Positions 11,949 through 23,790 of a stretch of 64,000 nucleotides of DNA are shown here, one piece after another. The notes beneath the pieces are model-generated. The model did no database searches and had not been told where the DNA came from. It was given only the letters and a program-made list of their open reading frames with translations. This DNA comes from Strongyloides papillosus (Eukaryota; Nematoda; Chromadorea; Rhabditida; Strongyloididae): the NCBI GenBank assembly GCA_005656395.1, contig SRSI01000012.1, positions 1-64,000 of the forward strand. Reading direction: 5' to 3'. A program made the position numbers and the translations under genes. How positions within the stretch are numbered: the first letter of the stretch is position 1; the number at the start of each line of letters is the position of its first letter.

Positions 11949-12506
11949 CACTTTGTTGTCGATCATTATTTTTTAAATTTGAACAAAATTTAATTTTTTA
12001 GACAGGTAAGGTATTTTATTAAGAATTTTCAAAATTTGTTCCTTTCTATGTTTGTTGTTAATTAGTTTATTTTTAATTTTCACAGAAAGAAAATACATTT
12101 TTATTTTTTTTATTTTAGCTTTAATTTTTGTATATAAAATAATTGTGATAAAATTATTAGCAAAGTTAAAATAATTTAAATTTTATTAGGCAAGATAAAG
12201 TTACTACATTATACATTGATCTTTTTTTTATTTGTGTGTATATATTATTTAAGACTAAAAATCGAAGTAATATGTAGAATATTTTTTTATGTAAAATATC
12301 TCTTTTAAAAAATGTAAAATATTGTTTTTATGACAAGAATATTTTCTGTGTATATGAAAAATATAACTTAAATTAACTTTCAATTGTATACATTATGTTG
12401 TATAACAATTAAAAAGAATATCATTACCATAGATAGCAAACCTAAGGTTTAAATATTAAGAGAAATTTACTTTAAAAAAATAATGATTTAAAGGTGGAAG
12501 AACTTA

Positions 12507-12682
12507 TAAGCTTTTTTAACGAGGTGCTATCCTCGGGTGATATAGTAGAGTATAAATATATAAAATAACTTTTTATTAATAGGTGTTCACAATGTATCTT
12601 ATCTTCGATATATATATTAAAATGAATTTATTTTTGGTATTTATAGAGTTTTCTTGATAACGCCTTCTGGGGGCGTTATAAA
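12507..12682. mobile_element. Short hairpin-ended insertion in CAP unit 1
   Basis: Unit 1 carries about 180 extra bases between two blocks that are adjacent in units 3, 4 and 5 (AAAGGTGGAAGAACT and AAAAAAATAATTTAACA), so the paralogs act as empty sites. The insert begins TTATAAGC and ends GCGTTATAA. Near its ends sit two perfect hairpins: CGAGG/CCTCG (12520-12535) and ATAACGCC/GGCGTTAT (12657-12679). A relative lies at 10597-10755. No coding capacity. Superfamily unknown. Confidence 0.62.
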
Positions 12683-12758
12683 CTAAAAAAATAATTTAAC
12701 AATCAAAAATATGACAAAAAATTAATAAATATAATATAACCATTGTATCAATAATTTA

Positions 12759-12833
12759 TTTAATTATTCTTTGATAAAATAAATTATTATAAAATACATT
12801 CATAAGTATTGGAATCATTTTGCTTAATTTTAA
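12759..12833 (+). promoter_or_regulatory. Conserved CAP-gene promoter block, unit 1
   Basis: About 75 bases before the ATG are strongly conserved among all five units. They contain TTATTTAATTATTC, the GATA-type site TTTGATAA (12770-12777) and a TATA-like TTATAAAATACAT. The order and spacing are the same in every unit. Confidence 0.6.
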
Positions 12834-13683
12834 ATGAAATTTTTGCTAACTATTGTGTTATATATCATTGTGATAATTCACATTCTATTTCTTCTCGTAA
12901 AAGCAAATCCTAATAACAGTGATAATGAAGATGAACCACTTATTAGTAGAAAAAACTCAGGTAAAAGAGATTCTTTCGAAAGAAAAGGTAGACGTAGATC
13001 TAGTCAATCATCTTATAAAGGGTTGGAGCATAATAGTCACAACACTGGTAGTGTAAGAAGATCATCTATTAGTCATATACATTGTGGATTTCGTATTAAA
13101 TCATACTTAAATGGAAGAAAAATTTTTAGTTCAATATACGAAACTGTATGGCATAATTTTTATCATAGTCATTATTGGAAAAATAGTTTTGAAGACTACA
13201 AATCAAAGGTATGCTCTTTTGTAATAATAAAAAATGTTAACTTTCCAGATAATTCAACATATAAATCTAATAAGATTGAAGCATGGTGCATGTCCCTTAC
13301 AAGAAAATGAACACTTAAATGAATTAGCCCAAACATTTGCTAACAATATGGCAAAATATTTATATTTTAATAGTAAACCTTTTAAAGGGTATGGAATATT
13401 ACATAATGCATTAACTCATTCAGATTTAACAAAAGTGGTATCAAACTGGTATAGTGGACGCCGTTTCTACAGTTATAATCTTAACTATAAGATACCCATG
13501 GCGAAAGACTTTACGCAAATGGTTTGGAAGAGTTCAAGTTTTATCGGCGTTGGGGTTGGAAGAAGGGCTAAATATTTTTATGTGGTTGCTTTTATTTACC
13601 CAAAAGGCAATATCAAAGACCATTTTAACAGGAATGTTTTTGAAAAGGAAATATCATGGAAGAAACTGGCACAAATTTCTTAA
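12834..13683 (+). CDS. CAP/SCP-TAPS secreted protein, array copy 1
   Basis: Exons 12834-13208 and 13249-13683 join in phase 0 over a 40-base intron, giving 269 residues. There is a signal peptide (1 to about 24), then a basic Ser/Arg-rich linker carrying EPLISRKNS, and then the CAP domain. CAP landmarks are HINLIRLKHGACPL, ELAQTFANNMA, WYSGRRFYSY, FTQMVWKSSSFIGVGV and YPKGNI..HFNRNV. Family members are secreted venom-allergen-like effectors. The usual cavity residues are absent: the His of GHFTQ is Asp (AKDFTQ), the Glu of WYxE is Gly, and GEN reads GIL. Only about two cysteines remain (HCGF, ACPL). Unit 1 has the small hairpin-ended insertion about 150 bases upstream of its ATG. Confidence 0.88.
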
Positions 13684-15475
13684 ATTTTTTAATATTCTTA
13701 AATAATATATTAAGCAACTTGCACAACATTTGATATAGATTCAAATTGTCTCTAGATTTCTTAAAAATAATTTAAATATAAAATTTAAAACATTAATTTC
13801 ATTTTCAAATAGTGTTTTTAAAAAGTTTATTATGGACAACCTAATAAGAGAGTAAATAAAAAATAAATGTTAAGATCAAATCACAGGAGCAGTATATGAA
13901 TTGCCTAAAAATATTACAATATATTTGTTTACTCTTAGTATATTCTTGAAAATAAAAAAATCTTTATTTATGAATTAGAAGCATAGAAAATGTTCATTTT
14001 TTAAATTGTTTTCATAAATTAACGTTTTAATGTAAACTTTTCTTAAAATGAAGTTTAAAATTATTGATAACACGAAGTAATTTTTACTGAAGCTTGTACT
14101 TGGAATATGAAATGATTAAAATCTCATTTTGTAACTAAAACAATAATCTATAAACGGTTTTAACAGAATTTAAACGTCTGTTTTTTGATGGAAAATATTA
14201 GCCATATAAGTATCAAAAAAATTATTTAGCATTTTTGTAAGAATGTATTGTTGATTACAAATTTAGCATTTTTTTGTTTATTAATAAGTTTTTACAATTA
14301 AAACAAGAGACATTTTCCAACATCATTTCTACTTTGAAATAATGTTATCAATCCAATTGCATTTTGTCAGTTATATTTTCAAATTATAAGAAATAATCTT
14401 CATTAAAATATACCATAAAATACTGCAAATTTATTTTGTATAAGTCTTTCTAATGTTTTCAAAAATCAGAAAATAAAAATATCATCTCTGATAAATAGTT
14501 GTCTATTTTAAAAGTGATTCTTGATTCATAATCGTACAAAAAAAACATTAGTTCCTGTTTTTAATAAATTTTCTGTTTTTGTCAGAAATCTTATTTTTTA
14601 AATGAAAATATACATAAAAAATTATATTGTATTTTAGTTAAATATACACATACAACATAATATGATGATTTTGTGGTACAAATAGTTGTAAAAACGATGA
14701 TATCATCGTTAATACACCACAATTTTACCATAATAGCAACTGCTTTAAGAGTTGCATATTAAAAGTGTAGCTGTAAATTAGTATATGAAACTATGGTACT
14801 AGACCTTGGATAAGAAAAAAAAATATATTTTATTAATATTTAACTTTATATTTTTTTGCGTATTGTATTTTGGGACTATAAAAAAGGTCTAGAATAGTAT
14901 GACGCCTTAGGTATAATATCATCCATATAAAGTAATACAATAATCTCAATTATAAAAAATTTTAAAAGTTAAATATATTTTTATGTATATTAAGATTTTA
15001 ATGATATTTTGGGAGTTGTTAGCGATAATTAAGTTTCTAATCAACTGAAAAATCTAGATAATTTTTAAAATAATATTTCCTTTTTCTAGAAAGCTATGTA
15101 ATTATTACCTTTAAGTCTGGTTTAAGATATTTATAAAAGAATTTTGTTCTACATACATATTTGACATTATAGACTTGAATAATATGTAGAATATTTATTT
15201 TTCGTGTATAAAATAGTATCTTTCGTAAAATGTAAAAAATAGTTTTTATGACTAAATTTTTTCTTTGCATATGACAAATATGATAAAAGTAAACTTCTAT
15301 TTGTATTCATTAATTTTTTTACAATTGAAAAAATATTATTAACATAAATGGAGTACCCAATGTTTAAAAAATCATGGAAAATGATTTTAAAAAAAGTAAT
15401 GATGAAAAGACTAAAAATAATATAACAGGACTGATTTACACAATTAAAAATTATAATAATATTTTTGTATTAATA
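13684..15475. other. CAP array spacer 1-2
   Basis: About 1.8 kb, homologous to the other spacers. No gene. Contains the perfect palindrome at 14693-14710. Confidence 0.6.
14693..14710. repeat. 18-base perfect palindrome, spacer 1-2
   Basis: AACGATGATATCATCGTT reads the same on both strands. Shorter or decayed versions occupy the same place in the other spacers (17434-17447, 20187-20201, 22927-22938), each followed by an A/T-rich ..ACACCACAA-like block. Confidence 0.6.
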
Positions 15476-15557
15476 GCTTATTTAATTATTCTTTGATAAG
15501 ATAAATAAATATATAAAATACATCTATAAGTACTGAACCCATATTATTTAATTTCAT
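15476..15557 (+). promoter_or_regulatory. Conserved CAP-gene promoter block, unit 2 (in front of a pseudogene)
   Basis: Same module as the other units, with TTTGATAA at 15492-15499 and a TATA-like ATATAAAATACATC. It is still intact although its gene is broken. Confidence 0.55.
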
Positions 15558-16383
15558 ATGAATTTATTGTTAACTATTGTGCCATATGTCTTCCTATTAA
15601 TTCACACCGCTTTTGTACCAATAAAAGCAATTCATTTTAATAGAGATGATGAAGAAGAACCATTAATTGGTAGAAAAGAATCAGATCAAAGAAATTCTGT
15701 AAAAAAATGTAACTATAAGCTTAATCAATTGTCTTATCAAGGATTTAAACGTAATGGACATCACAGAGTCTCAGCAAGATGATCATCTCTTAATTATCAA
15801 CTTTGTGAATTAAATAACAGATCATATTTAGGTGGAAGAAAAATTTTTAGCTCAATACATGACACTATATGATATGATTTTAGTTAAACAACTTTTTGGA
15901 TAAATAATTATGCAGACTACAAATTAAAAATCAGCTCTGTTGTAAAAATTAGGAAAAGATAATTTTTAAGGTAATTCAAAACATAAATTTAATAAGGATA
16001 CTCTATAATGTTAGCTCTTTAAAAGAAAATACACAACTTGATGAATCAGCTCAAGTTTGAGCTAACATAATTGTAGAAAAGCCTTTGGTTAGTAATCCTT
16101 TCAAACATTATGGAGTTATCAAAGCTGTATTATATAACTTAGAATAAACAGCAATTGTATCACGTTTGTATGGTGAACATATTTTTCATAATTTTCTTTT
16201 AAATTCTAGAGGAATCTTAACAAATAGATTTACACAATTAGTGTGGAAGAGTTCAACATGTATTGGTTTTGGTGTTTCAAAAACGGATCATCTGATTTGT
16301 ATCGCTCTTTTTTTGTCCAAAAGTTAGTATTCGAGGCCAGTGTAAAACATATGCTTTTAAAAAAGAAAATATCGTAGAAGAAT
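15558..16383 (+). pseudogene. CAP/SCP-TAPS pseudogene, array copy 2
   Basis: The ATG and signal-peptide region are intact (MNLLLTIVPYVFLL..), as is the EPLIGRKES linker, but the frame stops at TGA 15780-15782 where the paralogs read Arg. Downstream, the Trp of the family's TVW motif is TGA, and there are further in-frame stops in both exon equivalents, for example in the segment matching SELVQIV. The parts matching CPLKE, FTQLVWKSS and the KKKISW tail are still readable on the plus strand. Several independent lesions mean this is a true pseudogene and not a sequencing slip. Confidence 0.85.
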
Positions 16384-18209
16384 ATGATAAAACTTTATTA
16401 AACTTGATCATATTCTTAAAGAATATATTTAAAACTTGCACAGCATCTAATGAAATTTTCAAATTGCCTTTAGATTTCTGGAAATTAGAATTAATGCTGA
16501 ATTTAAAACCTTAATTTCTTTTTTTAAATTATGTCTTTTAAAAATTTTATTTAAACAACCAAATAAGGGAATAAACAAAATATAGATGTTAAGATAAAGT
16601 TTCGGTGACAACATTCGAATTGTCTATAAATAATACACTATAATTATTAATTTCTACTATATCTTATCAAATAAATATATAATTATGCCTTAATGAGGAC
16701 TTACAGAATAATAATTTTAAAAGAATATTTTTTTAATATAACGTTATAAATAAAATTTTTGCAGAAAAGGGAAACATTTTTTCATTAAAGTTCAACATTA
16801 CCGATAAAAAAAGTAATTTTTATCAAACTTGTATTAACATATTAATATGATTTGAATTTGATAATGTAAATAAAACAATATTCTACAAGTGAATTGAGCA
16901 GAATTTCAAAGTCCATTTTGCAATGAAAAATAAAAATCATATAAATACAAAAGAAAATTTTTTTTAACATTCTTGTATTCTTTTATTAAAAATTTTGTTT
17001 TGACCACGAATAAAGCACTTGTTTGCTTTTTGTTTATTAATAAAATTTTTTTAATTAAAGACAAGAGACATTTTCCAACATTAATTTTACTTTGAAATAA
17101 TGTTATCAAATCGAATTAATTGTACTTTGCGAAAGTTATATTCCCAATTTATAAGTAAATTTCTAGTGAAATATGTCATAAAATACTGCAAATTTATCAG
17201 ACCTTACAGAAATGTTTCTAGTGTTTCCAGTTACTATAAAATATATATTCCCATAGAAAAAAATAGTTAACTAATTCTAAAGTGATTCTCAATTTATATT
17301 CGTACATTAAATAATTTTTTGTATTTGATTTTTAATCTATTTTGTGTTTTTTGTTAATAATCTTTTCTTCTAAATGAAATATACATAAAAAATTAATATT
17401 TATTTTAGTTAAATATACACGTTTAACATAGTATGATGATATCATCATCAATACACCACAAATTTAGCATAATAGTAATTATATATAAAAAATATATTAA
17501 TAATGGTGAAGTTGTAGATTAGTATATGCAACCAAATTACAGATCTTGGAAAAGAAAAAAATATATTCTTTTATTAACTAACATTAATTTTTGTGTATTG
17601 CATTGAAGGACTAAAAGAGGAATTTGCAAAGTAAATTTTTCGATATAATATTATCCATACAAAATATTTTAATACTTAAAGGAATAAAAAATCTTAAAAT
17701 TAGAGTTATTTATTATATAGGTTAAGGTTCTCACAATTTGTCATAAATTGTTAGATATAATGACGTTCATGATAAGCTAAAAAATTAAGAAAATTTCTTT
17801 AAAATGATAGTCTGCTTTTTCAAAAAACCGTATAATTACTAGCTTTATATCCTGTTATAAAATTTAGTAAAAAAGTTTTTTTTTAAATATATTTGACACT
17901 AAGAAATTGAATATGTGTAGAATAATCATCTTTTATATATAAAAAGGTACACTTTTGAAAATATAAAAAAATAGTTTTCATTTACCAAACGTTTTCTATG
18001 TATATAGGATTTATAATAAAAATTCTTTTTTTTTATATTCATTTATTTGCTTGACAATTTAAAAGATATTTTTACCATAAAAAGAGTACCTAATGTTTAA
18101 AAAAATCAAAAAAAATTTTTAAATTTAATGATTTAAAGATGAAAAACTAGAAAAATAATTCAACAGAATTATTTTACACACTTGAAAATTATAATAAATT
18201 TTATGTATA
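16384..18209. other. CAP array spacer 2-3
   Basis: About 1.8 kb, homologous to the other spacers. No gene. Palindrome TGATGATATCATCA at 17434-17447. Confidence 0.6.
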
Positions 18210-18295
18210 AATAGCTTATTTAATTATTCTTTGATAAAACAAATAATTATACAAAATACATCTATATGTATTGAACATATATAATTTTATTTTAA
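18210..18295 (+). promoter_or_regulatory. Conserved CAP-gene promoter block, unit 3
   Basis: Conserved TTATTTAATTATTC, then TTTGATAA (18230-18237), then TATACAAAATACATC, then the ATG at 18296. Same order as in the other four units. Confidence 0.6.
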
Positions 18296-19129
18296 ATGAA
18301 TTTTTTGCTAATTATTGTGTTACATATCATTGTGATATTCAATATCACATCTGTTCCAATAAAAGCAAACCCTCATGATAGCGATGATGAAAAAGAACCA
18401 CTAATTGATAGAGAAAATTCGGTACGAAAATATAGTAATCGTAGATCTAGTCAATTATCTTATAGAAGATTAGGACGTATTAGCCATCGCAAACCTTCTG
18501 TAAGAAGGCCATCTCTAAATTATGAATCTTGTAAATTAAATATTAAATCATATTTAGGTGGAAAAAAAATTTATATTTCATTGCAAACCACTGTATGGCA
18601 TGATTTTAATTATAAATACTATTGGAAAAATAATTATGAAGAATACAAATCAAGGGTAAGCTTTATGGTAAAAATAAAGAAGTAGATAATTTTTTAGGTA
18701 ATTCAAAATATAAATTTACTAAGAATGATCTATAGTGTTTGTCCTTTAAAAGAAAGTACAAAACTTGACATATCAGCTCAAACTTATGCAAAATTAATAG
18801 CAGAAAAGCCTTTGACTCTTAATCCTTTTAAACAATATGGGGTTATCACAACTGTATTATATAATTCAGAGTTAGTACAAATTGTATCACGAATATATAA
18901 CGAACATATTTTCTATAATTATTATTTTAATTCTGGAGGAGGCTTAACAAATAGATTTACACAATTAGTATGGAAGAGTTCAGCATATATTGGTATTGGT
19001 GTTTCAAATAGAGAACACCTCGTTTACATTGTTCTTCTTTTTTATCCAAAAGGTAATATTCGAGGCCGGTATGAAAGAAATGTTTTGAAAAAGAAAATAT
19101 CGTGGAAGAAAGCTATATATGCTGAATAA
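18296..19129 (+). CDS. CAP/SCP-TAPS secreted protein, array copy 3
   Basis: Exons 18296-18655 and 18698-19129 (phase 0, 42-base intron) give 263 residues. Signal peptide, Ser/Arg linker with EPLIDRENS, then a conserved pre-CAP block (CKLNIKSYLGGKKI..TVWHDF) and the CAP domain (NINLLRMIYSVCPLKE, QTYAKLIAEK, YNEHIFYNYYF, RFTQLVWKSSAYIGIGV, YPKGNIRGRYERNV). The WYxE glutamate is kept as YNE, but the His of GHFTQ is Arg and the His of RxxHG is Tyr. This copy is the shortest because a few linker residues are missing. It has no frame lesions and is a likely functional secreted protein. Confidence 0.88.
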
Positions 19130-20951
19130 ATTTTTTTCTATATTTTTAAAAAATACATTTATTAACCTTCATAACATTTGATGAAATTTTTAAATTGCCT
19201 TTAGATTTTTGGAAATTAGTTTTTAATACTGAATTTAAAACTTTAATTTCTTTTTTTAAATAATGTCTTTTTAAAAGTTTGTTTAAACAACCAAATAAGG
19301 AAGTAAACAAAATATCAATGTTAAGATAAAGTTGCAGTGGCAACATTCAAATTGTCTATGAAAGATACGCTTTATTTGTTTCTCATGGTGTATTATAGAA
19401 AATAAAAAATTTTTTAATTTTTGATCAAAAACATTAAAATAATAATTTTATGAAATTTTTTCAAATGTCACTTTAAACAAAATTTTAGTAAAAATGAGTA
19501 ACTTTCTGTTAGATAAATTTAACATTACTGATAAAACGAATTAATTTTTATTAAAGGTCGTATTTATGAAAATGAGTGAAATCTGATATTGTGGATAAAA
19601 CAGCATTCTACAAACGAATTGAACAGAAATTCAAGTCTCTGTTTTTTGAAGAAAAAGAACAAATCAAGTACCAAAAAGGTTATTAACATTTTTAGTGTTT
19701 TTGATTAGGAACGTTTTGCTGATCATGAATTGAATATTCTCTTTTATTTATTAATAAGCTATTTATAATTGAAAAGAAGAAACATTTTTCACAATATCTT
19801 CTTTACTCTAAAATAATATTATCAAATCGGTTCAACTGCATATTGCTAGTTAAGTTTTCAAATTTTTAAAAAAAGTTTTATTAAAATATACCATTAATTA
19901 CTGCAAATTTATTTAATTTTGTATAAATCTTTTTGATATTTCCAATGATCATAGAATAAAAATACACGTTCCCATAGACAAAAATAGTTGACTTATTTTA
20001 AAGTGATTCTTAATTCATAGTCGCAAACATGAAAACGTTAGTTCCTGATTTCAGTCAATTTTCTCTTTTTTGTTAGTAATCTCATTTTCTAAATAAAAAT
20101 ATACATGAAAAATTATATTGTATTTTAGTTAAATATATACAAATGACAAAATATGGTGATTTTTATGCTACAAATGGTTGTTAAAAAATGATATCGTCAT
20201 TAATACATCATAATTTTAATATAGTAGCAATTGTATATTAGAGATGTATACTAATAGTGTAGCTGTAGATTTGTTTGTGAAACCAAGATACCAGATCTTT
20301 GATAAGGCAAAAAATATTTTGTTATTGATTAACACTATAACTTTTGTGTATTGTACTTTGTTACTTAATAATGAATTTGTAATGTAAAAGTTTTCGATAT
20401 AATACTATCCATATAAAATATTATAGTAATTTCATTAATGAAAAATTCTGAAATTTAAAGGTATTTGCTATATATGCTTAAATTTTAATAATGAATTTGG
20501 AGTTGATAGCGATAATGATGTTTCTAATATACTTAAAAATTTAGAAAATTTATAAAGTGATAATTTCTTTTTCTTAAAAACCATTTAATTATTAGATTTA
20601 CATCTGGTTAAGGATATTTAAAAAAATGCTTTGTTCTATATATACTTGATACTAAAAACTTTAATAATATATAATTGATAGTACCCTTTGGAAAGTGTTA
20701 AAAAATGGTTTTAATGACTAAATTTTTTCTCATCATGTGAGAAATGTGATAAAAGTAAACTTCTATTTGTATTCATTAATTCTTATAGCAATTAAAAAAA
20801 TATTATTAACATAAACAGGGTACCTAATGATAATAAAGAAATCATGAAAAACTATTTTAAAAAGCTTAATGTTTAAAAGGTGAAAAGACTGGAAAAAAAT
20901 AATTTAACAAGATTATTTTGCACTAATAATTACTATAATATTTTTGTATTA
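19130..20951. other. CAP array spacer 3-4
   Basis: About 1.8 kb, homologous to the other spacers. No gene. A decayed palindrome (ATGATATCGTCAT) sits near 20187-20201. Confidence 0.55.
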
Positions 20952-21036
20952 ATAGCTTATTTAATCATTCTTTGATAAAACAAATAATTATACAAAATAC
21001 ATCTATAAGTATTCAATATATATAATTTTATTTCAA
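20952..21036 (+). promoter_or_regulatory. Conserved CAP-gene promoter block, unit 4
   Basis: TTTGATAA at 20971-20978 followed by TATACAAAATACATC and the ATG at 21037. Nearly identical to the unit 3 block. Confidence 0.6.
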
Positions 21037-21885
21037 ATGAATCATTTGTTAGTTATTGTATTAAATATCATTGTGATAATTCACATCGCATTTTTTTCAA
21101 TAAAAGCAAACCCTTATAATAGCGATGGCGAAAATGAACTACTAATTGGTAGAGGAGAATCATATAATAAAAATTCTATTGGAAAAAAGAGTAGACGTAA
21201 ATTTAGTCTTTTATCTTATAAAGGATCTAGACGTAATAATCACAAAGCTGTTAGTTTGAGAAGACCATCTCTTAATAATGGAGATTGTGTTATGAATATC
21301 AAAGCATATTTAGGTAGGAGAAAAATTTATCCATCAATCCAATATACTGTATGGCATGATTTTGATCATAAAAAATTTATGATAAGTAATTATCCAGATT
21401 ACATGTCAAGGGTAGGCCCTCTTCTAAAAATAAAAAAAAGATAATTTTTTTAGATAGTTACAAACATAAATTTAATAAGAATACTCTATGGTGCTTGTCC
21501 TTTAAAAGAAAATACACAACTTGATTTATTAGCTCAAATTTATGCTAAATTAATAGCAGATAAGTGTTTGATTGGTAGTAATTTTAAACAATATGGAGTT
21601 ATCAAAGCTGTATTACCTATTACAAATTTAACAGAAATTGTATCAAGTTTGTATAAAGAACATATTTTCTATAGTTTTCGTTTAAGTTATGGAGGAAGTT
21701 TAACGGATAAATTTACACAATTAGTATGGAAGAGTTCCATACTGATTGGTGTTGGTATTTTAAGAAAAAGAAACCGCGTTTATCTCGCTCTTCTATTTTA
21801 TCCAAAAGGAAATATTCGTGGACAGTATAAAACAAATGTTTTGGAAAAGAAAATATCATGGAAGAAAATGGCACAAATTTACTAG
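21037..21885 (+). CDS. CAP/SCP-TAPS secreted protein, array copy 4
   Basis: Exons 21037-21411 and 21454-21885 (phase 0, 42-base intron) give 268 residues. Signal peptide, then linker with ELLIGRGES and KKSRRKFS, then the pre-CAP block (CVMNIKAYLGRRKI, TVWHDF) and the CAP domain (NINLIRILYGACPLKE, LAQIYAKLIADK, LYKEHIFYSF, KFTQLVWKSSILIGVGI, YPKGNIRGQYKTNV). The cavity His of GHFTQ is Lys here; the YxE glutamate is kept. An extra cysteine (DKCLIG) is not shared with the other copies. The joined frame is intact. Confidence 0.88.
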
Positions 21886-23706
21886 ACTTCATTATATTAT
21901 TAAGAAATATATTTGGTAACTTCTATAACATCTGATAGAAATTTTCAAATTGTCTTTAGATTTCTAAATTTAATTTAAATATAAAAATTAAGACAATAAT
22001 TTCACTTTTAAATAATATTTTTAAAATGTTTATTGTAAGCAATCAAGTAATGGAAAAAATAAAATGTTGATATTAGGATAAAATCACAAAAACAACGTTC
22101 AAATTGCCTATAAATATTACACTATAGTTGTTTACTCCAAGTATATTTTAAAAAATAATCATATATTTATTTATTAATTATAAACTTAATAAATTTCCTT
22201 AAAATAAGGCTTTAAATAAAGTTCTAGCAAAAATTGGGAACTTTTTTTTCAGTTAAGTTTAAGAATACTTATAAAACGAAGTAACTTGTTTTTAACATAT
22301 GAAGATGACTGAAATATGATCTTGTACCTAAACACTATTTCTATAAAATAATTGAACAGAACTTTAACATCTGTTTTTTGATGGAAAAAACGAATAATAT
22401 GAGTACGAAAAGTTTTTTAACATTTTGACATTATTCGACCATGAATGTTATGTTGATCACTAATTTTACAATCGTTTGCTTTTTCTTTATTTATAAGTTG
22501 TTTACAATTAAAACAAGAGACATTTTACAATATGACTTTTGCTTCAAAATAATTTTTTCAAATCGATACAATTGCATCTCAGCAGTTATAATTTCAGGTT
22601 GTTGAATAAATTTTCTAGTGAAATATACCATAAAATACTGCAAATTTGTCTAATTTTGTATAAGTTTTTCCAGTGTTTTCTATGACCATAAAATAAAAAT
22701 ATATGTTTCCATTGGAAAAAATAGTTGACTAATTTTAAAGTGATTCTGAATTCATAGTCGTACACTAAGAAATGTTAGTTCCTGTTTTAATCAGTTTTCT
22801 TTTTTTGCTATTAATCTTATTTTCTAAATGTAAATAAACATAAAAAAATTGCAATTTATTGTAGTTAAATATATATATATATACAGCATAATATGATGAT
22901 ATTGTGTTTTAAATAGTTGTCAAAAAGATGATATCATCACTAAAACGCCACAATATTGGCATAATAGCAATTGTATATAAAAGATATATTAATAATGGTA
23001 TAGTTGTAGATTAGTTCGTGAAATCAAGATAGCAGATCTTGGAAAAGAAAAAAATACATTTTCTCATTATTTACATTATTATTTTTGTGTGTTGTACTTT
23101 GTTACTAAATAATGAATTTGTAAAGTTTTTGGTATAATATAATCTTTTTTAAATATTATAATATTTTCAGGAATAAAAAATATTGAAAATCAGAGATATT
23201 TTTCATGAAGGTTAAAGTTCTAGCAATATATTATAAATTTTTAACAACAATGATGTTCAGGATAAGCTTTATAATTAGGAAAATCTATGAAATGATGGTT
23301 TATTTCTCTAAAAAAACCATATAATTATTAGCCTTATATCCTGTTATAGAAATTAAATAAAAAAGTTATTTTTAATCATATTTCACAATAAAAAATTGAA
23401 TGGTGTGTATAAATAATCTTTAATTTTATCTAAAAAATGTACCCTTCAAAAAATATAGAAAAATAGTTTTTGTATGACTAAACTTTTCTGTGTATATAAG
23501 AATTATAACAAAAATTCATTTTTGTTTATATTCATTAAGTTGGTTAACAAATTAAAAAATGTTTTTAGCACAAATAAAGTACTTAATGCTTAAAAAATCA
23601 AAAGAATTTTTTTTTTAAAATTTAGTGATTTAAAAATGAAAGACTAGAAAAATAATTCAACAAAACTATTTTATACTATAAAAATTATAGTAAACTTTTG
23701 TATAAA
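21886..23706. other. CAP array spacer 4-5
   Basis: About 1.8 kb, homologous to the other spacers. No gene. GATGATATCATC palindrome at 22927-22938. Confidence 0.6.
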
Positions 23707-23790
23707 TAGATTATTTAATTATTTTTTGATAAAACAAATAATTATATAAAATACATCAATTAATATTGATCCCATATTATTTAATTTCAA
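23707..23790 (+). promoter_or_regulatory. Conserved CAP-gene promoter block, unit 5
   Basis: TTTGATAA at 23725-23732 and TATATAAAATACATC before the ATG at 23791. Confidence 0.6.

Noticed and set aside
16277..16462. 61-codon minus-strand frame
   Set aside because: Antisense to the 3' part of the CAP pseudogene.
16906..17109. 67-codon minus-strand frame
   Set aside because: Lies in CAP spacer 2-3 and is not conserved as a frame in the other spacers.
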